DNA from: Candidatus Krumholzibacteriota bacterium
GTDB lineage: Bacteria > Krumholzibacteriota > Krumholzibacteriia > LZORAL124-64-63
Length of the DNA stretch: 64,000 nucleotides
Assembly (NCBI GenBank): GCA_024275485.1
Contig: JAJRZA010000009.1
Coordinates: 1-64,000 of the forward strand
Reading direction: 5' to 3'
In this document: positions 50,352 through 60,283 of the stretch, one piece after another
Numbering within the stretch: the first letter of the stretch is position 1
Layout: every line of letters starts with the position of its first letter
The notes under the pieces: generated by a model
The model's input: only the letters and a program-made list of their open reading frames with translations
Databases searched by the model: none
Told to the model about the DNA's origin: nothing
Position numbers and translations under genes: made by a program

Positions 50352-50526
50352 TGCTCTCTTGCCTTTCATATTATTTTTCATCTGCTATCTTTTTTCCATT
50401 GAAGATGATCCCGATTCACCCTTGATATCAATGGAATTGAAGCCATTTTCACCGCTGGATGCGAAGTGAAAACAAGGGTTGGCTTCATCCATATGGCCAG
50501 AGATGGTCTGCTATGGAGGATACTTG

Positions 50527-51504
50527 ATGCGTGTGCTGTGGCCCCACAATTTCGATCTGGCCGTGAAAAATTCCGGTATTTTCATGACTACCCTGGCCGA
50601 AGGGGTGCGCGATCTGGGTGTGGAACTCGATTTGTTATATCTTGGGGCACTTGGTGATCCACGAAACCTCCGTCGCGCTTTTGCCCTGGTTCAAAAACGT
50701 TCCGAGGGTTACGATATCGTCCATGCTCAGTATGGTTCCCTTTGTGCTGTTGCTTGTTCCGGAGCAAGGGCCAAAACGGTTCTTTCCTTGCGAGGATCGG
50801 ACTGGCATCGATATCAGGGCCCGGACCGGCGGGAGAGTTACCATGGTTTGGTCGCCCACTGGCTATCCCGAGTGGTGGCTCGAAAGTACGATTGCGTGGT
50901 AGCCATGTCGAATCGCATGGCAACTGAAATCGTTGCCAAAACCGGGCATCCGGATGTCGCCGTCATACCGGATCCTATCGATCTGCGACTTTTTTCCGAA
51001 GAGCACGCTTGGCCTGCCTCTGCTCCAAAGGGAGATCTCTCTCCCAGTGGTTTTTCAGTGCTTTTTACAACGGTCCATCGGGACAATCCCATCAAACGAG
51101 GGGGTCTAGCTGCTGAAGCGGTGGCTCTAGCCGAGCGTACCCTCGGTAAGGTGAAACTGAGAGTGGCCAGTGGCCTCACCCACACCGAGATGCCAGATTT
51201 TGTTGCCGGATGTGATGTGGCACTTTCGACCTCCACTCACGAGGGGTGGCCGAATGCGATAAAGGAAGCCCTCGCCTGTAACGTGCCTTTTGTGGCCACC
51301 GATGTTAGTGATTTGCGGGGAATTGCGGACATCGAGCCAAGTTGTTTTGTTGTCGGGGCCAATAGCCAAGAATTAGGCCAGGCGCTTATTGAAGTTCTTC
51401 AGATGCCCCATCGACCTGATCTGCGGCGTCATGTGGCTGTGATGGATTTGCCCTTGGTCAGTGCCCAACTGGTTGACAAGTACCAGAAACTCAGGACCCG
51501 GTAA
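50527..51504 (+). CDS. Family 4 glycosyltransferase
   Basis: VLSLRGSDWHRY, VAVIPDPIDLRLF, LSTSTHEGWPNAIKEALACNVPFVATDVSDL. Confidence 0.9.
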   Translation: MRVLWPHNFDLAVKNSGIFMTTLAEGVRDLGVELDLLYLGALGDPRNLRRAFALVQKRSEGYDIVHAQYGSLCAVACSGARAKTVLSLRGSDWHRYQGPDRRESYHGLVAHWLSRVVARKYDCVVAMSNRMATEIVAKTGHPDVAVIPDPIDLRLFSEEHAWPASAPKGDLSPSGFSVLFTTVHRDNPIKRGGLAAEAVALAERTLGKVKLRVASGLTHTEMPDFVAGCDVALSTSTHEGWPNAIKEALACNVPFVATDVSDLRGIADIEPSCFVVGANSQELGQALIEVLQMPHRPDLRRHVAVMDLPLVSAQLVDKYQKLRTR

Positions 51505-51609
51505 TTTGAACCCGGTAATTCGGCTCAATTGACTATTACATTCCGGCTGGCTATTATAAAATCGAATTGGGAAAAAAGAGTGTAACAATGCGGGTGAAAT
51601 AATCCATCA

Positions 51610-53229
51610 ATGTCAAAAATTTTTAAGGAAATCATGCTCTCGTTCTTTAACTCCCAGAGGTATTTGTTTCCTTTGGTTGTGATTGCTGCTTTTCTGTTCA
51701 CCGTTTTCTGGTTGCGCAGCAGTAATCAGGTTCCCGATGACGCATTTATTTCCCTTCGCTATGCTCAACACCTGGCTGAAGGATTGGGGTTCAGATTTAA
51801 CCCCGGTTGGGAACGGGTAGAAGGGTTTTCCAGCCCTCTTCATGTGGTCCTTTTGGCCGGTTCCATCCTGCTAGGGGTTGCCCCACTGGCGGCCAGTCAG
51901 CTTTCTTCGATTTTGCCGGGGTTTCTTTTGCTGATGGCTTTTTTTGTTTGGTCTCGGAAAATCCTAGGCAGGGTTTGGGGCTTTGCGGCAGCTTTGGCCT
52001 TGGCCGTAAATCCGGCTTTTACCATTTGGTCCCGGGGGGGGTTGGAGACGACCCTCTTTGCTCTTTGGATTTTTCTGGTGCTGGTTGCCGGGATTGAGCG
52101 AAGATGGTCGATCATGGGTATTCTGGGTGGATTGATCGCCTTGACCAGGCCTGAAGGAATGTTGTACTGGTTACCTGTCGCAGGTTGGATGTTTTTTTTC
52201 GCCCGGAATGACGATGGAAAGTTTGGTGGCGCTGTCAAGAAAATGTGCTGGATGCCGGCCATTTACCTACCATGGCTGATTTTTCGTTTTCTTTATTTCC
52301 AGGACTTTTTCCCCAACACCTATTACGCCAAAATGGATGGTGTTCGCCTGGCCCAGATTAACCGTGGGGCAAACTATTTGTGGGATTTTTTAGGCCGCAA
52401 TGACCTTCGCCTGGCGGAAATATTGGCCATCATGGCCGCCATTTTCGTATTAAATAAAAGTGGTTGGAAGTTTCGAACCGGCACTGTGCAAACATGGCAG
52501 ATTTTGGCCTTGGGATTGGCCGTATGCGCTGCAACTTTTGTTCTTCTGTCTGGTGGGGATCACATGGCTCAGCATCGTTTCCTGCTACCGATCATTCCGA
52601 TAATCCTTTTGTTTGGGGCCTGGGGAGGGAAAACCCTGGCGGAGTTGGCGGCACAAAGTAGCCTGCGAGTTGCCGTTCAGGGACTTCTTCTTTTGGTCTT
52701 CCTATCACCGCATGCATTGGTTTTCAACAAAGATCTGCGAAATCCCATCAACCCGCTGCATCGCCCGGTTGGGTTGGTGGAGCCATGGGGATCCCACGGT
52801 ATTCCTGGCTTGTTTAAACTTGGTCTGAAGCTGGGAGAAATTCTTCCCCACACCGCCACGTTGGCTCTGGTCCCTGCCGGGGCTCTTCCTTATGCCAGCG
52901 AGTTGCCATGTATCGACATGTTGGGTTTGAACGATAAGGAAATTGCACGACAACATGTGTCTAGTATGGGTCGGGGCCGGATGGGTCACGAGAAGGGCAG
53001 TGGCGCAATAATAATGTCCCGGAAGCCGGATTATATTCTATTGCGAACCGCCCCAGCTCCTGTCGATGCCGGCGTTCAGGATCCCAGGGAGCATTCCCTG
53101 GACTTGACGCCGGTGAGGGAACTCTGGTTGGATGAGGGTTTTCACCAACAGTATGAACCATTTGTGGTGCCGGTTGATGAAAATTTGGCCTTCACTCTTT
53201 TTCGACGGAAAATGGATTCGGCCCAATAA
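51610..53229 (+). CDS. Polytopic membrane glycosyltransferase, AftB-like/GT-C
   Basis: VPDDAFISLRYAQHLAEGLGFRFNPGWERVEGFSSPLHVVLLA matches the DDAFI.lRy...G.GpvFNpGeRVEg.tsPLw pattern; CIDMLGLNDKEIAR; multiple TM helices. Confidence 0.65.
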   Translation: MSKIFKEIMLSFFNSQRYLFPLVVIAAFLFTVFWLRSSNQVPDDAFISLRYAQHLAEGLGFRFNPGWERVEGFSSPLHVVLLAGSILLGVAPLAASQLSSILPGFLLLMAFFVWSRKILGRVWGFAAALALAVNPAFTIWSRGGLETTLFALWIFLVLVAGIERRWSIMGILGGLIALTRPEGMLYWLPVAGWMFFFARNDDGKFGGAVKKMCWMPAIYLPWLIFRFLYFQDFFPNTYYAKMDGVRLAQINRGANYLWDFLGRNDLRLAEILAIMAAIFVLNKSGWKFRTGTVQTWQILALGLAVCAATFVLLSGGDHMAQHRFLLPIIPIILLFGAWGGKTLAELAAQSSLRVAVQGLLLLVFLSPHALVFNKDLRNPINPLHRPVGLVEPWGSHGIPGLFKLGLKLGEILPHTATLALVPAGALPYASELPCIDMLGLNDKEIARQHVSSMGRGRMGHEKGSGAIIMSRKPDYILLRTAPAPVDAGVQDPREHSLDLTPVRELWLDEGFHQQYEPFVVPVDENLAFTLFRRKMDSAQ

Positions 53230-53381
53230 TATTATTGCCACGGCTCACCCAGCAGATAATCCCAATTCAACTCAGAAAATTTTCTTTGGAGGAAAATGGA
53301 AATTTTCTCTGCTTGCCCCAAAGCACAATCCAGTCCTACCATACCAAAAAGGTGGACTCATTCAATGGCATGGAGGATGAA

Positions 53382-53963
53382 ATGCGAAAAAGAAAATTGA
53401 TCATGGCTCTGGTCCTGGCTACCTCTGTGGTGGCCTTGGCCGGATGTGGGGACAAGGATGAAGCCCCGGTTACCAGTGAAATCAAACAAACCAAAGCTAT
53501 GGTTCCTGAATCAGTGACGGAGATTGATCTCGACAGCGCCACTGATTCCCACATGCAGGCAGCGGACGTTCGTCCTGAAGGTTACCAGGGGACACCGACC
53601 CAATCAACTGAACACCCAGTTGCAAATACTCCTGAACCAGTGGGCGAAGGTGAGGTCGGCCGGGCTGCACCCCCTGCGAGAGAAGTGGAACAGATTCCCG
53701 CAGCACCTCCGGTACCCAATATCTCCGGACCCTACAGTCTGCAGTTGGGGTCTTTCACTGTTTTGGCCGTTGCCGAGGAAAAGGCTGCCAATTTGCGAGA
53801 ATTAGGCTATCCGGCGACCATTGAGCAGGCCGAAGTGGGAGGGCAACTCTACCACCGCCTGTTTATCAGGGGCCTTGCCGATCGCAAGAGTGCCGAAAAA
53901 CTTGGTGAAGATCTGCATTCAAGTCTCGGTTTGAGTTATCTTGTGAAACTCAAATTAAACTGA
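53382..53963 (+). CDS. SPOR-domain lipoprotein
   Basis: Signal peptide with lipobox LAGC; C-terminal YSLQLGSFTVLAVAEEKAANLRELGYPATIEQAEVGGQLYHRLFIRGLADRKSAEKL. Confidence 0.85.
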   Translation: MRKRKLIMALVLATSVVALAGCGDKDEAPVTSEIKQTKAMVPESVTEIDLDSATDSHMQAADVRPEGYQGTPTQSTEHPVANTPEPVGEGEVGRAAPPAREVEQIPAAPPVPNISGPYSLQLGSFTVLAVAEEKAANLRELGYPATIEQAEVGGQLYHRLFIRGLADRKSAEKLGEDLHSSLGLSYLVKLKLN

Positions 53964-54031
53964 ATCCCTATACCCAAATTGGGTGGTCTGCCCCCGCCAT
54001 GGTGCCGGGGCGAGACTTTCCTGGAGGAACA

Positions 54032-54289
54032 ATGTCCAAGCTGAACAGGAGCCTGCTCGTGGCTCTCGCTCTTGTCTTAGGGCGTGGCTCTTTGGCCATT
54101 GCGGCGGAGGGCCCAGTTTTTGTTCGTCTGACCACCCAACCCGGTGAGATGCTGGGAGTGTTTTTTCCGGGATTGGCTCCTCATCAGGCGGTCATTTTTG
54201 TCTACCTGAGTCGCATGGGTTATTACACCGGAATTGCCTTCCAACGTATTGTCCCTGGGCTGCGTTGTCCTCTAAACTCAGAAATGTGA
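54032..54289 (+). pseudogene. Truncated cyclophilin-type peptidyl-prolyl isomerase
   Basis: Signal peptide, then VFVRLTTQPGEMLGVFFPGLAPHQAVIFVYLSRMGYYTGIAFQRIVPG, matching the cyclophilin N-terminus. Sequence diverges and stops just after the FHRVIPG-like motif. Confidence 0.6.
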
Positions 54290-54296
54290 AGTAATC

Positions 54297-57164
54297 TTGG
54301 CTCAGCAGAAAACGAAATTTGATCCTGTGCACGGGGATATCACCATCACCGGTGTGCGAGTCCATAATCTAAAAAATCTCAGCTTGAAATTGCCCCGGCG
54401 CAAACTGGTAGTGGTCACCGGTCCGAGCGGGTCCGGGAAATCCAGCCTGGCCTTTGATACCCTTTACGCCGAAGGTCAGCGTCGGTACATCGAGAGCCTG
54501 TCGAGCTACGCCCACCAATTTCTGGATCAGTTGCCCAAGCCTGATGTTGATCGCATAGAAGGTCTTTCGCCGGCCCTTGCCATCGATCAGAAAGGTTTGG
54601 GACGCAGTCCCCGCTCCACCGTGGGTACGGTGACGGAAATCTATAATTTTTTGCGATTGTTGTACGCTCGTTGCGGGGTTGTTTATTGTCCCGACTGCAA
54701 AGTACCGGCCACCGGTCGCCCTCTTGCTGAAATCGAAGACGAGATCGCTGCCCTGCCCGAGAAAACCCGGTTTTATCTGCTGGCACCGGTGGTCATTGGT
54801 CGCAAGGGACAGCACAAGAAGCTACTGGATGGTCTCCACCAGGAAGGCTATCTGCGGGCACTTGTGGATGGGGAGATGATTGAACTGGAAGACGGTACCG
54901 ATCTGGATCGCAACAAGGTCCACGACATCGCCGTGGTCATCGACGGCATGATCAGCCGGCCGGGTATTCGGGATCGTGTGAAAGCCGGTCTGGAGCGGGC
55001 TGCGGAGCTGGGTCAGGGCAGGGTTATCGTTTGGCGTGACGGCAAACATCAAATGTACAGTCGGGAGAGTTCCTGCCCGGGTTGCGGTCGCGGTTTTCCT
55101 GCATCTGAACCACGGCAATTCTCCTTCAACTCACCTGCCGGCAGTTGTGACGGATGCAACGGTCTGGGCGCCCTTCGCTCAGTACACCCGGAGGCTCTGG
55201 TTCCCGATTCGGAAATGAGCATCGCCTCAGGTGCCATCGAATTTCTCAAGGGCAAGGAAACCAGCTGGCTGTATGTGCAAATCGAAGCCCTGGCCGATGC
55301 AATGGGCTTCACTTTGGAGCAGAGCTTTGAATCCATCGACCAGGAAGCCCGCGACACCCTTTTTCACGGTCCATCCCCCGAAGTGGAAAAGCGACTGCGC
55401 GAGCACAAGCATTTCAACGCCTTTCTGCGCGATTGGACCGGACTGGTGCCCGAATTGGTTCGCCGTCACCAGGAGACCAAAAGCGAGAAAGTCCGGGGCT
55501 CCCTTGAGCGTATGATGATTTTGCAGGAATGCGAAGAGTGCGGTGGGCATCGCCTGCGAACCGAGTCCTTGAATATTAGAATTGGTGGCCTGCACATTGG
55601 TGAAGTCAGCGCCCTTTGTTTGGATGAATTCGCTGAATGGGTGGACAGTCTCGAATTCACCGGCGAGCGGGATCTCCTGGTCAGTCAGCCGGTTCTGGAT
55701 CAGATCCGTTCCCGACTCAAGTTTTTGCTCCAGGTGGGTGTCAGTTACCTCAGCTTGTCGCGGGGCACCAATACTCTCAGCGGTGGCGAAGGCCAGCGGG
55801 TGCGTTTGGCGACCCAGGTTGGCAGCCAACTGACGGGTGTGCTTTACATTCTGGATGAACCCAGCGTGGGGTTGCATCACCGGGACATCAACAAGCTGGT
55901 GAGCACCCTGAAGGCTTTGCGCGACCGCGGCAACTCCGTAATCGTAGTGGAACACGATCGGGATGTGATGCTGGCTGCCGATCATCTGATTGATCTGGGC
56001 CCTGGCGCGGGAGAGCATGGCGGCGAATTGGTGGGTCAGGGTACGGTGCAGGAGATCATGGCCAATGAGGGCACTGCTACGGGAGATTTGCTTGCCGGTA
56101 GAGTTGGAATGGGTGGGCCCGATCCTCTTACCGGAAAATCCAATTTCAAGGGCCCACGACTGCTGCTGACCGGTCTGAGGGGGCGCAATCTCAAAAATAT
56201 TGATTTCGAAGTTCCCCTGGGTCAACTCACGGTGGTCACAGGTGTTTCCGGTTCGGGAAAAAGCAGTGCCGTGCACGAGACTCTATACTTGGCTTTGGCC
56301 GCCAAGCTGCACCGGGCCCGCAAACGTCCCGAACCTTTTGACAAGATGAGTGGCGACGAGCATCTCAACTCGGTGGTGCTGGTGAATCAAACACCCATTG
56401 GGCGATCTCCCCGCAGTACTCCCGCCACCTACACGGGACTATACAACCACATCCGATCTCTCTTTGCCTCCACCAGTCTGGCCAAAATGCGGGGATACAA
56501 GACGGGGCGCTTTAGTTTCAACACCGCCGGCGGACGTTGCCCGGTTTGTGAAGGGGCGGGGTTGCGCAGGCTGACCATGGACTTCCTGCCGGATGTGGAG
56601 GTGCTTTGCGAAGAGTGTGGTGGACGACGTTTTGACCGTGAAACCCTGGAAGTTCATTTCAAGGGTTGCGACATCGCCCGGGTCCTGGAGATGACTGTCG
56701 AAGAAGCCCACCAGCTACTGGAAAAAATCCCTCCCTGCCGCAAGATCCTGGAAACCATGGAGGGTGTGGGCCTGGGGTATCTGCGCCTGGGGCAATCCGG
56801 CGGAACCCTCAGCGGAGGAGAAGCCCAGCGAATAAAACTGGTGAAGGAACTGGTCAAGGGCGGTGCCCGACATACCCTTTATATCCTGGACGAACCCACC
56901 ACCGGTCTGCATTTCTGCGATGTGGACCGGTTGATGAGTGTTCTGGGCCGACTGATTGGGCAGGACAATTCGGTTTTGGTCATTGAACATCATTCGGAGG
57001 TTATTCGTCGGGCCGATCACATCATCGATCTGGGACCCGAGGGTGGAGGACCGGGTGGGCACCTGGTGGCCACTGGCACCATGCAGGATATCATGGCAGT
57101 GGACCATTCCTACACCGGAGCGATGCTGAGGGAACTGTTCGGAAACCAAACAGCTTCTTCCTGA
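54297..57164 (+). CDS. uvrA: Excinuclease ABC subunit A
   Basis: [70 protein letters not shown]. Confidence 0.97.
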   Translation: MAQQKTKFDPVHGDITITGVRVHNLKNLSLKLPRRKLVVVTGPSGSGKSSLAFDTLYAEGQRRYIESLSSYAHQFLDQLPKPDVDRIEGLSPALAIDQKGLGRSPRSTVGTVTEIYNFLRLLYARCGVVYCPDCKVPATGRPLAEIEDEIAALPEKTRFYLLAPVVIGRKGQHKKLLDGLHQEGYLRALVDGEMIELEDGTDLDRNKVHDIAVVIDGMISRPGIRDRVKAGLERAAELGQGRVIVWRDGKHQMYSRESSCPGCGRGFPASEPRQFSFNSPAGSCDGCNGLGALRSVHPEALVPDSEMSIASGAIEFLKGKETSWLYVQIEALADAMGFTLEQSFESIDQEARDTLFHGPSPEVEKRLREHKHFNAFLRDWTGLVPELVRRHQETKSEKVRGSLERMMILQECEECGGHRLRTESLNIRIGGLHIGEVSALCLDEFAEWVDSLEFTGERDLLVSQPVLDQIRSRLKFLLQVGVSYLSLSRGTNTLSGGEGQRVRLATQVGSQLTGVLYILDEPSVGLHHRDINKLVSTLKALRDRGNSVIVVEHDRDVMLAADHLIDLGPGAGEHGGELVGQGTVQEIMANEGTATGDLLAGRVGMGGPDPLTGKSNFKGPRLLLTGLRGRNLKNIDFEVPLGQLTVVTGVSGSGKSSAVHETLYLALAAKLHRARKRPEPFDKMSGDEHLNSVVLVNQTPIGRSPRSTPATYTGLYNHIRSLFASTSLAKMRGYKTGRFSFNTAGGRCPVCEGAGLRRLTMDFLPDVEVLCEECGGRRFDRETLEVHFKGCDIARVLEMTVEEAHQLLEKIPPCRKILETMEGVGLGYLRLGQSGGTLSGGEAQRIKLVKELVKGGARHTLYILDEPTTGLHFCDVDRLMSVLGRLIGQDNSVLVIEHHSEVIRRADHIIDLGPEGGGPGGHLVATGTMQDIMAVDHSYTGAMLRELFGNQTASS

Positions 57165-57360
57165 AATTCCGGTGACTTTTGGCAGGGGCTGGATTCTTGG
57201 GAACAGGGAAAAAGTTGGCTCCGGCACAGGTTGCGGCTTGGCTAACAGCCAACCAAAGGTTATTTTTGGGCCATTGCCAAACTGGAGGTTTTCCGACCGC
57301 CTCCCGGGAATCCATATTCCTGAGCAAAGGCCTTCATTAGCCACCAAAAAGGGTTCTGTT

Positions 57361-58509
57361 GTGAGCGAAACCAACCTGAAACAAACACCCCTGACCGCCT
57401 GGCATGCCTCTCACGGGGCGCGAATGGTGGAATTTGCCGGTTACGAAATGCCTGTACAATATGAAGGGGTTTTGGCCGAACACGCTGTGGTGCGTGAAAA
57501 AGTGGGGTTGTTCGACATCACCCACATGGGCGAAATCTATGTCAGCGGGCCCGATTCCCGCACCTGGATCAGCAGTTTGATTACCAACAGTCTGAAAAAG
57601 AGTGAACCCGGCAATGTGGTGTACAATGCCATGTGCCGTCCCGATGGTGGTGTCTTGGACGACATGCTGGTCTATTGCCTGGCGCAGGAACGCTGGCTGG
57701 TGGTTTGCAATGCCGCCAACCACCATAAGATCATTGGTTGGATGCTGGACAACCTGCCTGCCGATGGCGTGACCCTGGACGACCAAACCGACAGCATTGC
57801 CTTGATCGCCGTGCAAGGACCCGACAGCAGGGAATTGGTTCTACGCCTGGACCCTCTGGCCGAGCTCAAAACCGACATCGCTGGTCTCGACTTTTACACG
57901 GCTCTGACCTACGAAGGACCCGGTGGGCAATGGCTGATTTCCCGCACCGGCTACACCGGTGAGCATGGCTACGAGCTGTACCTGCCCAATTCGGACGCGG
58001 TGCCTGTCTGGGAAGAACTTCTGGCCAAGGGCGAAGATCTGGGCGTGGCACCCATTGGTTTGGCCGCCCGCGACACGCTGCGCTTTGAAGTTTGCTACTG
58101 CCTTTACGGGCACGAACTGGGGGAAGACATCACTCCCCTGGAAGCGGGCATCGGCTGGGCAGTGAAGATGAAAAAGAAGGGTGGCTTCGTGGGTCGCGAC
58201 GCACTGTTGGCCCAGCGAGAACAAGGCGTTCCCCGAAAAATAATCTGCCTTGAACTTGACGGTAAAGGCATCGCCCGCCAGGGTGCCCGTGTTTTGGTTT
58301 CGGGCAAGGATGTGGGGTATGTCACCAGTGGCACCTTCAGTCCGACCTTGAAAAAAGCCCTGGCCATGGCTCTGGTGGAAAATGAACTGCCTGAAGGAGA
58401 ATTGGTCGTGGACGTGCGCGGCCGTCATATCCCATGCCACACCGTGGCGTTTCCATTCTTGTCGGCCCGGACCAAAGATGATCCACAGGCCGATCGGTCG
58501 CTGTCCTAA
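57361..58509 (+). CDS. gcvT: Glycine cleavage system T protein (aminomethyltransferase)
   Basis: TPLTAWHASHGARMVEFAGYEMPVQYEGVLAEHAVVREKVGLFDITHMGE. Confidence 0.96.
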   Translation: MSETNLKQTPLTAWHASHGARMVEFAGYEMPVQYEGVLAEHAVVREKVGLFDITHMGEIYVSGPDSRTWISSLITNSLKKSEPGNVVYNAMCRPDGGVLDDMLVYCLAQERWLVVCNAANHHKIIGWMLDNLPADGVTLDDQTDSIALIAVQGPDSRELVLRLDPLAELKTDIAGLDFYTALTYEGPGGQWLISRTGYTGEHGYELYLPNSDAVPVWEELLAKGEDLGVAPIGLAARDTLRFEVCYCLYGHELGEDITPLEAGIGWAVKMKKKGGFVGRDALLAQREQGVPRKIICLELDGKGIARQGARVLVSGKDVGYVTSGTFSPTLKKALAMALVENELPEGELVVDVRGRHIPCHTVAFPFLSARTKDDPQADRSLS

Positions 58510-58537
58510 CCGATGGCCAACAGCTCAGGAGGCTGAT

Positions 58538-58915
58538 ATGGTTCCCAACGATCGCCAATACACCAAATAACACGATTGGGTCATGGTGGAAGATGGTGTG
58601 GCCACCATCGGCGTGACCGACTTTGCCGCTGGTGAACTGGGTGATATTGTATTTGTTGAAATGCCCGAAGTGGGCGACGATATGAACGCCGAAGATATCG
58701 TCGGGTCCATCGAATCGGTCAAGGCTGTTGAAGACCTTGTCGTACCAGTTTCCGGTGAAGTGGTGGAGGTCAACGTAGCCATCGATGCCACACCAGAACT
58801 GGTCAACAGTGATCCTTTCGACACCGGCTGGCTGTTCAAGGTGAAGCTTAGTGATGAATCCGAACTGGACAAGCTGCTGGATGCCGCTGCTTACGACGAC
58901 ATTCTGGGAGGCTAA
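58538..58915 (+). pseudogene. gcvH: Glycine cleavage system H protein with in-frame TAA at codon 11
   Basis: ATG (58538, SD AGGAGG) reads [45 protein letters not shown]...GSIESVKAVEDL...GG. TAA at 58568-58570 replaces the Glu of the KEHEW motif; the rest is in the same frame and intact, including the lipoyl-Lys region. Confidence 0.9.
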
Positions 58916-58921
58916 AAGGGG

Positions 58922-60283
58922 ATGCCCTACGTTCCACACACGCCTGAAGATATTCAGGCCATGCTCAAGGTCATCGGCGTTGAAAACGTCGACGACCTTT
59001 TTTCTGATTTGCCGGAAAATGTGCGACTGAAAGAGGCGTTGGATTTGCCGGACGGTTTATGCGAAGAAGAAGTCCTGCGCTATTTCATGAAAACCGCCGG
59101 CCAAAATCACGGGCAGGATGAACTGACCAGCTTCCTCGGGGGCGGCGTCTACGATTGCGCGATTCCGGCAGCCGTGGATGCCATCATCAGCCGCAGCGAA
59201 TTTCTGACGGCCTACACGCCGTATCAGCCTGAAGTCAGTCAAGGAACCCTGCAGGCCATTTACGAGTGGCAAACCTTTGTCTGCCGCTTGACCGGTCTCG
59301 ACGTTGCCAACGCCAGCATGTATGACGGAGCCACTGCTCTGGGTGAGGCTGTTCTGCTGGCATTGGCCTCTTCACGCAAACAATCGGTGATCTTGCCCGA
59401 GACCCTGAACCCGCGTTACCACCGGGTTGTGGCCACCATGATGCGTGGATCAGGCAACAAAATTCTGATGGCAAAGGCTGCACCAGTCGGCACCATCGAT
59501 CCTGACAATCTGGCTGAAATCATGACTGATGACATAGGTTGCGTGGTCATCCAGAATCCCAATTACCTGGGACTTGTGGAACAGGTGGATGCCTTGGCCA
59601 AGGTTGTCGAAGGCAGCAAGGCCATCATCGTCGCCGCAGTCAATCCGGTGTCCCTGTCCGTGTTGAAGACACCGGCGCAATACGGTGCCCAAATTGCGGT
59701 GGGTGAAGCCCAACCTTTCGGGATTCCCTGCAGTTGGGGCGGGCCCCTGTTGGGCTTCATGGCCTGCACGGATAAATTGAAACGACGGTTGCCAGGCCGG
59801 GTGGTGGGAGCTACCACCGACAACCGGGGCAACAGTGGTTTTGTATTGACGTTGCAAACCCGGGAGCAACACATTCGGCGAGAAAAAGCCACCAGCAACA
59901 TTTGCAGCAATCAAGGGTTGAACGCCCTGAAAGCAACTGTCTACATGTCCATGCTTGGTACTGAAGGTCTTTTGGAGCTGGGAGAGGCCAACCTGATTCG
60001 CATTGCGGCTGTGCGCAGGGCAGTTGAAGGAATTGAAGGAGTGGAGTTGCCGTATGAGGGACCTGTTTTCAACGAGATGGTTCTGCGGTTGAGTCACCCC
60101 GCCCGGGAGTTCATCGCCTTTGCCCGTCAAAACGGCGTTCTGGCGGGTATCAATCTGGAAAGTTTTCCCGTGGGCACTGAAAATGACCTGCTGGTTGCTG
60201 TGACCGAAAAACGCACGGCTTCTGAAATCGACAATCTGGCTGAACTGCTGACCCGGTTCCACCGTGAAGCGGAGGCGAAGTGA
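58922..60283 (+). CDS. gcvPA: Glycine dehydrogenase (decarboxylating) subunit 1
   Basis: MPYVPHTPEDIQAMLKVIGVENVDDLFSDLP, FLGGGVYDCAIPAAVDAIISRSEFLTAYTPYQPEVSQGTLQAIYEWQT. Confidence 0.96.
   Translation: MPYVPHTPEDIQAMLKVIGVENVDDLFSDLPENVRLKEALDLPDGLCEEEVLRYFMKTAGQNHGQDELTSFLGGGVYDCAIPAAVDAIISRSEFLTAYTPYQPEVSQGTLQAIYEWQTFVCRLTGLDVANASMYDGATALGEAVLLALASSRKQSVILPETLNPRYHRVVATMMRGSGNKILMAKAAPVGTIDPDNLAEIMTDDIGCVVIQNPNYLGLVEQVDALAKVVEGSKAIIVAAVNPVSLSVLKTPAQYGAQIAVGEAQPFGIPCSWGGPLLGFMACTDKLKRRLPGRVVGATTDNRGNSGFVLTLQTREQHIRREKATSNICSNQGLNALKATVYMSMLGTEGLLELGEANLIRIAAVRRAVEGIEGVELPYEGPVFNEMVLRLSHPAREFIAFARQNGVLAGINLESFPVGTENDLLVAVTEKRTASEIDNLAELLTRFHREAEAK

Noticed and set aside
57165-57360. Possible glycine riboswitch upstream of gcvT
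   Set aside because: The 196-bp spacer has no recognisable tandem glycine aptamer core by eye, and the frame is partly open. An Infernal search with the glycine riboswitch model would decide.
58583-58915. gcvH simply starting at ATG 58583
   Set aside because: As the sole explanation this is unlikely: the strong SD and conserved [10 protein letters not shown] N-terminus lie upstream in the same frame, and the internal ATG lacks an SD.
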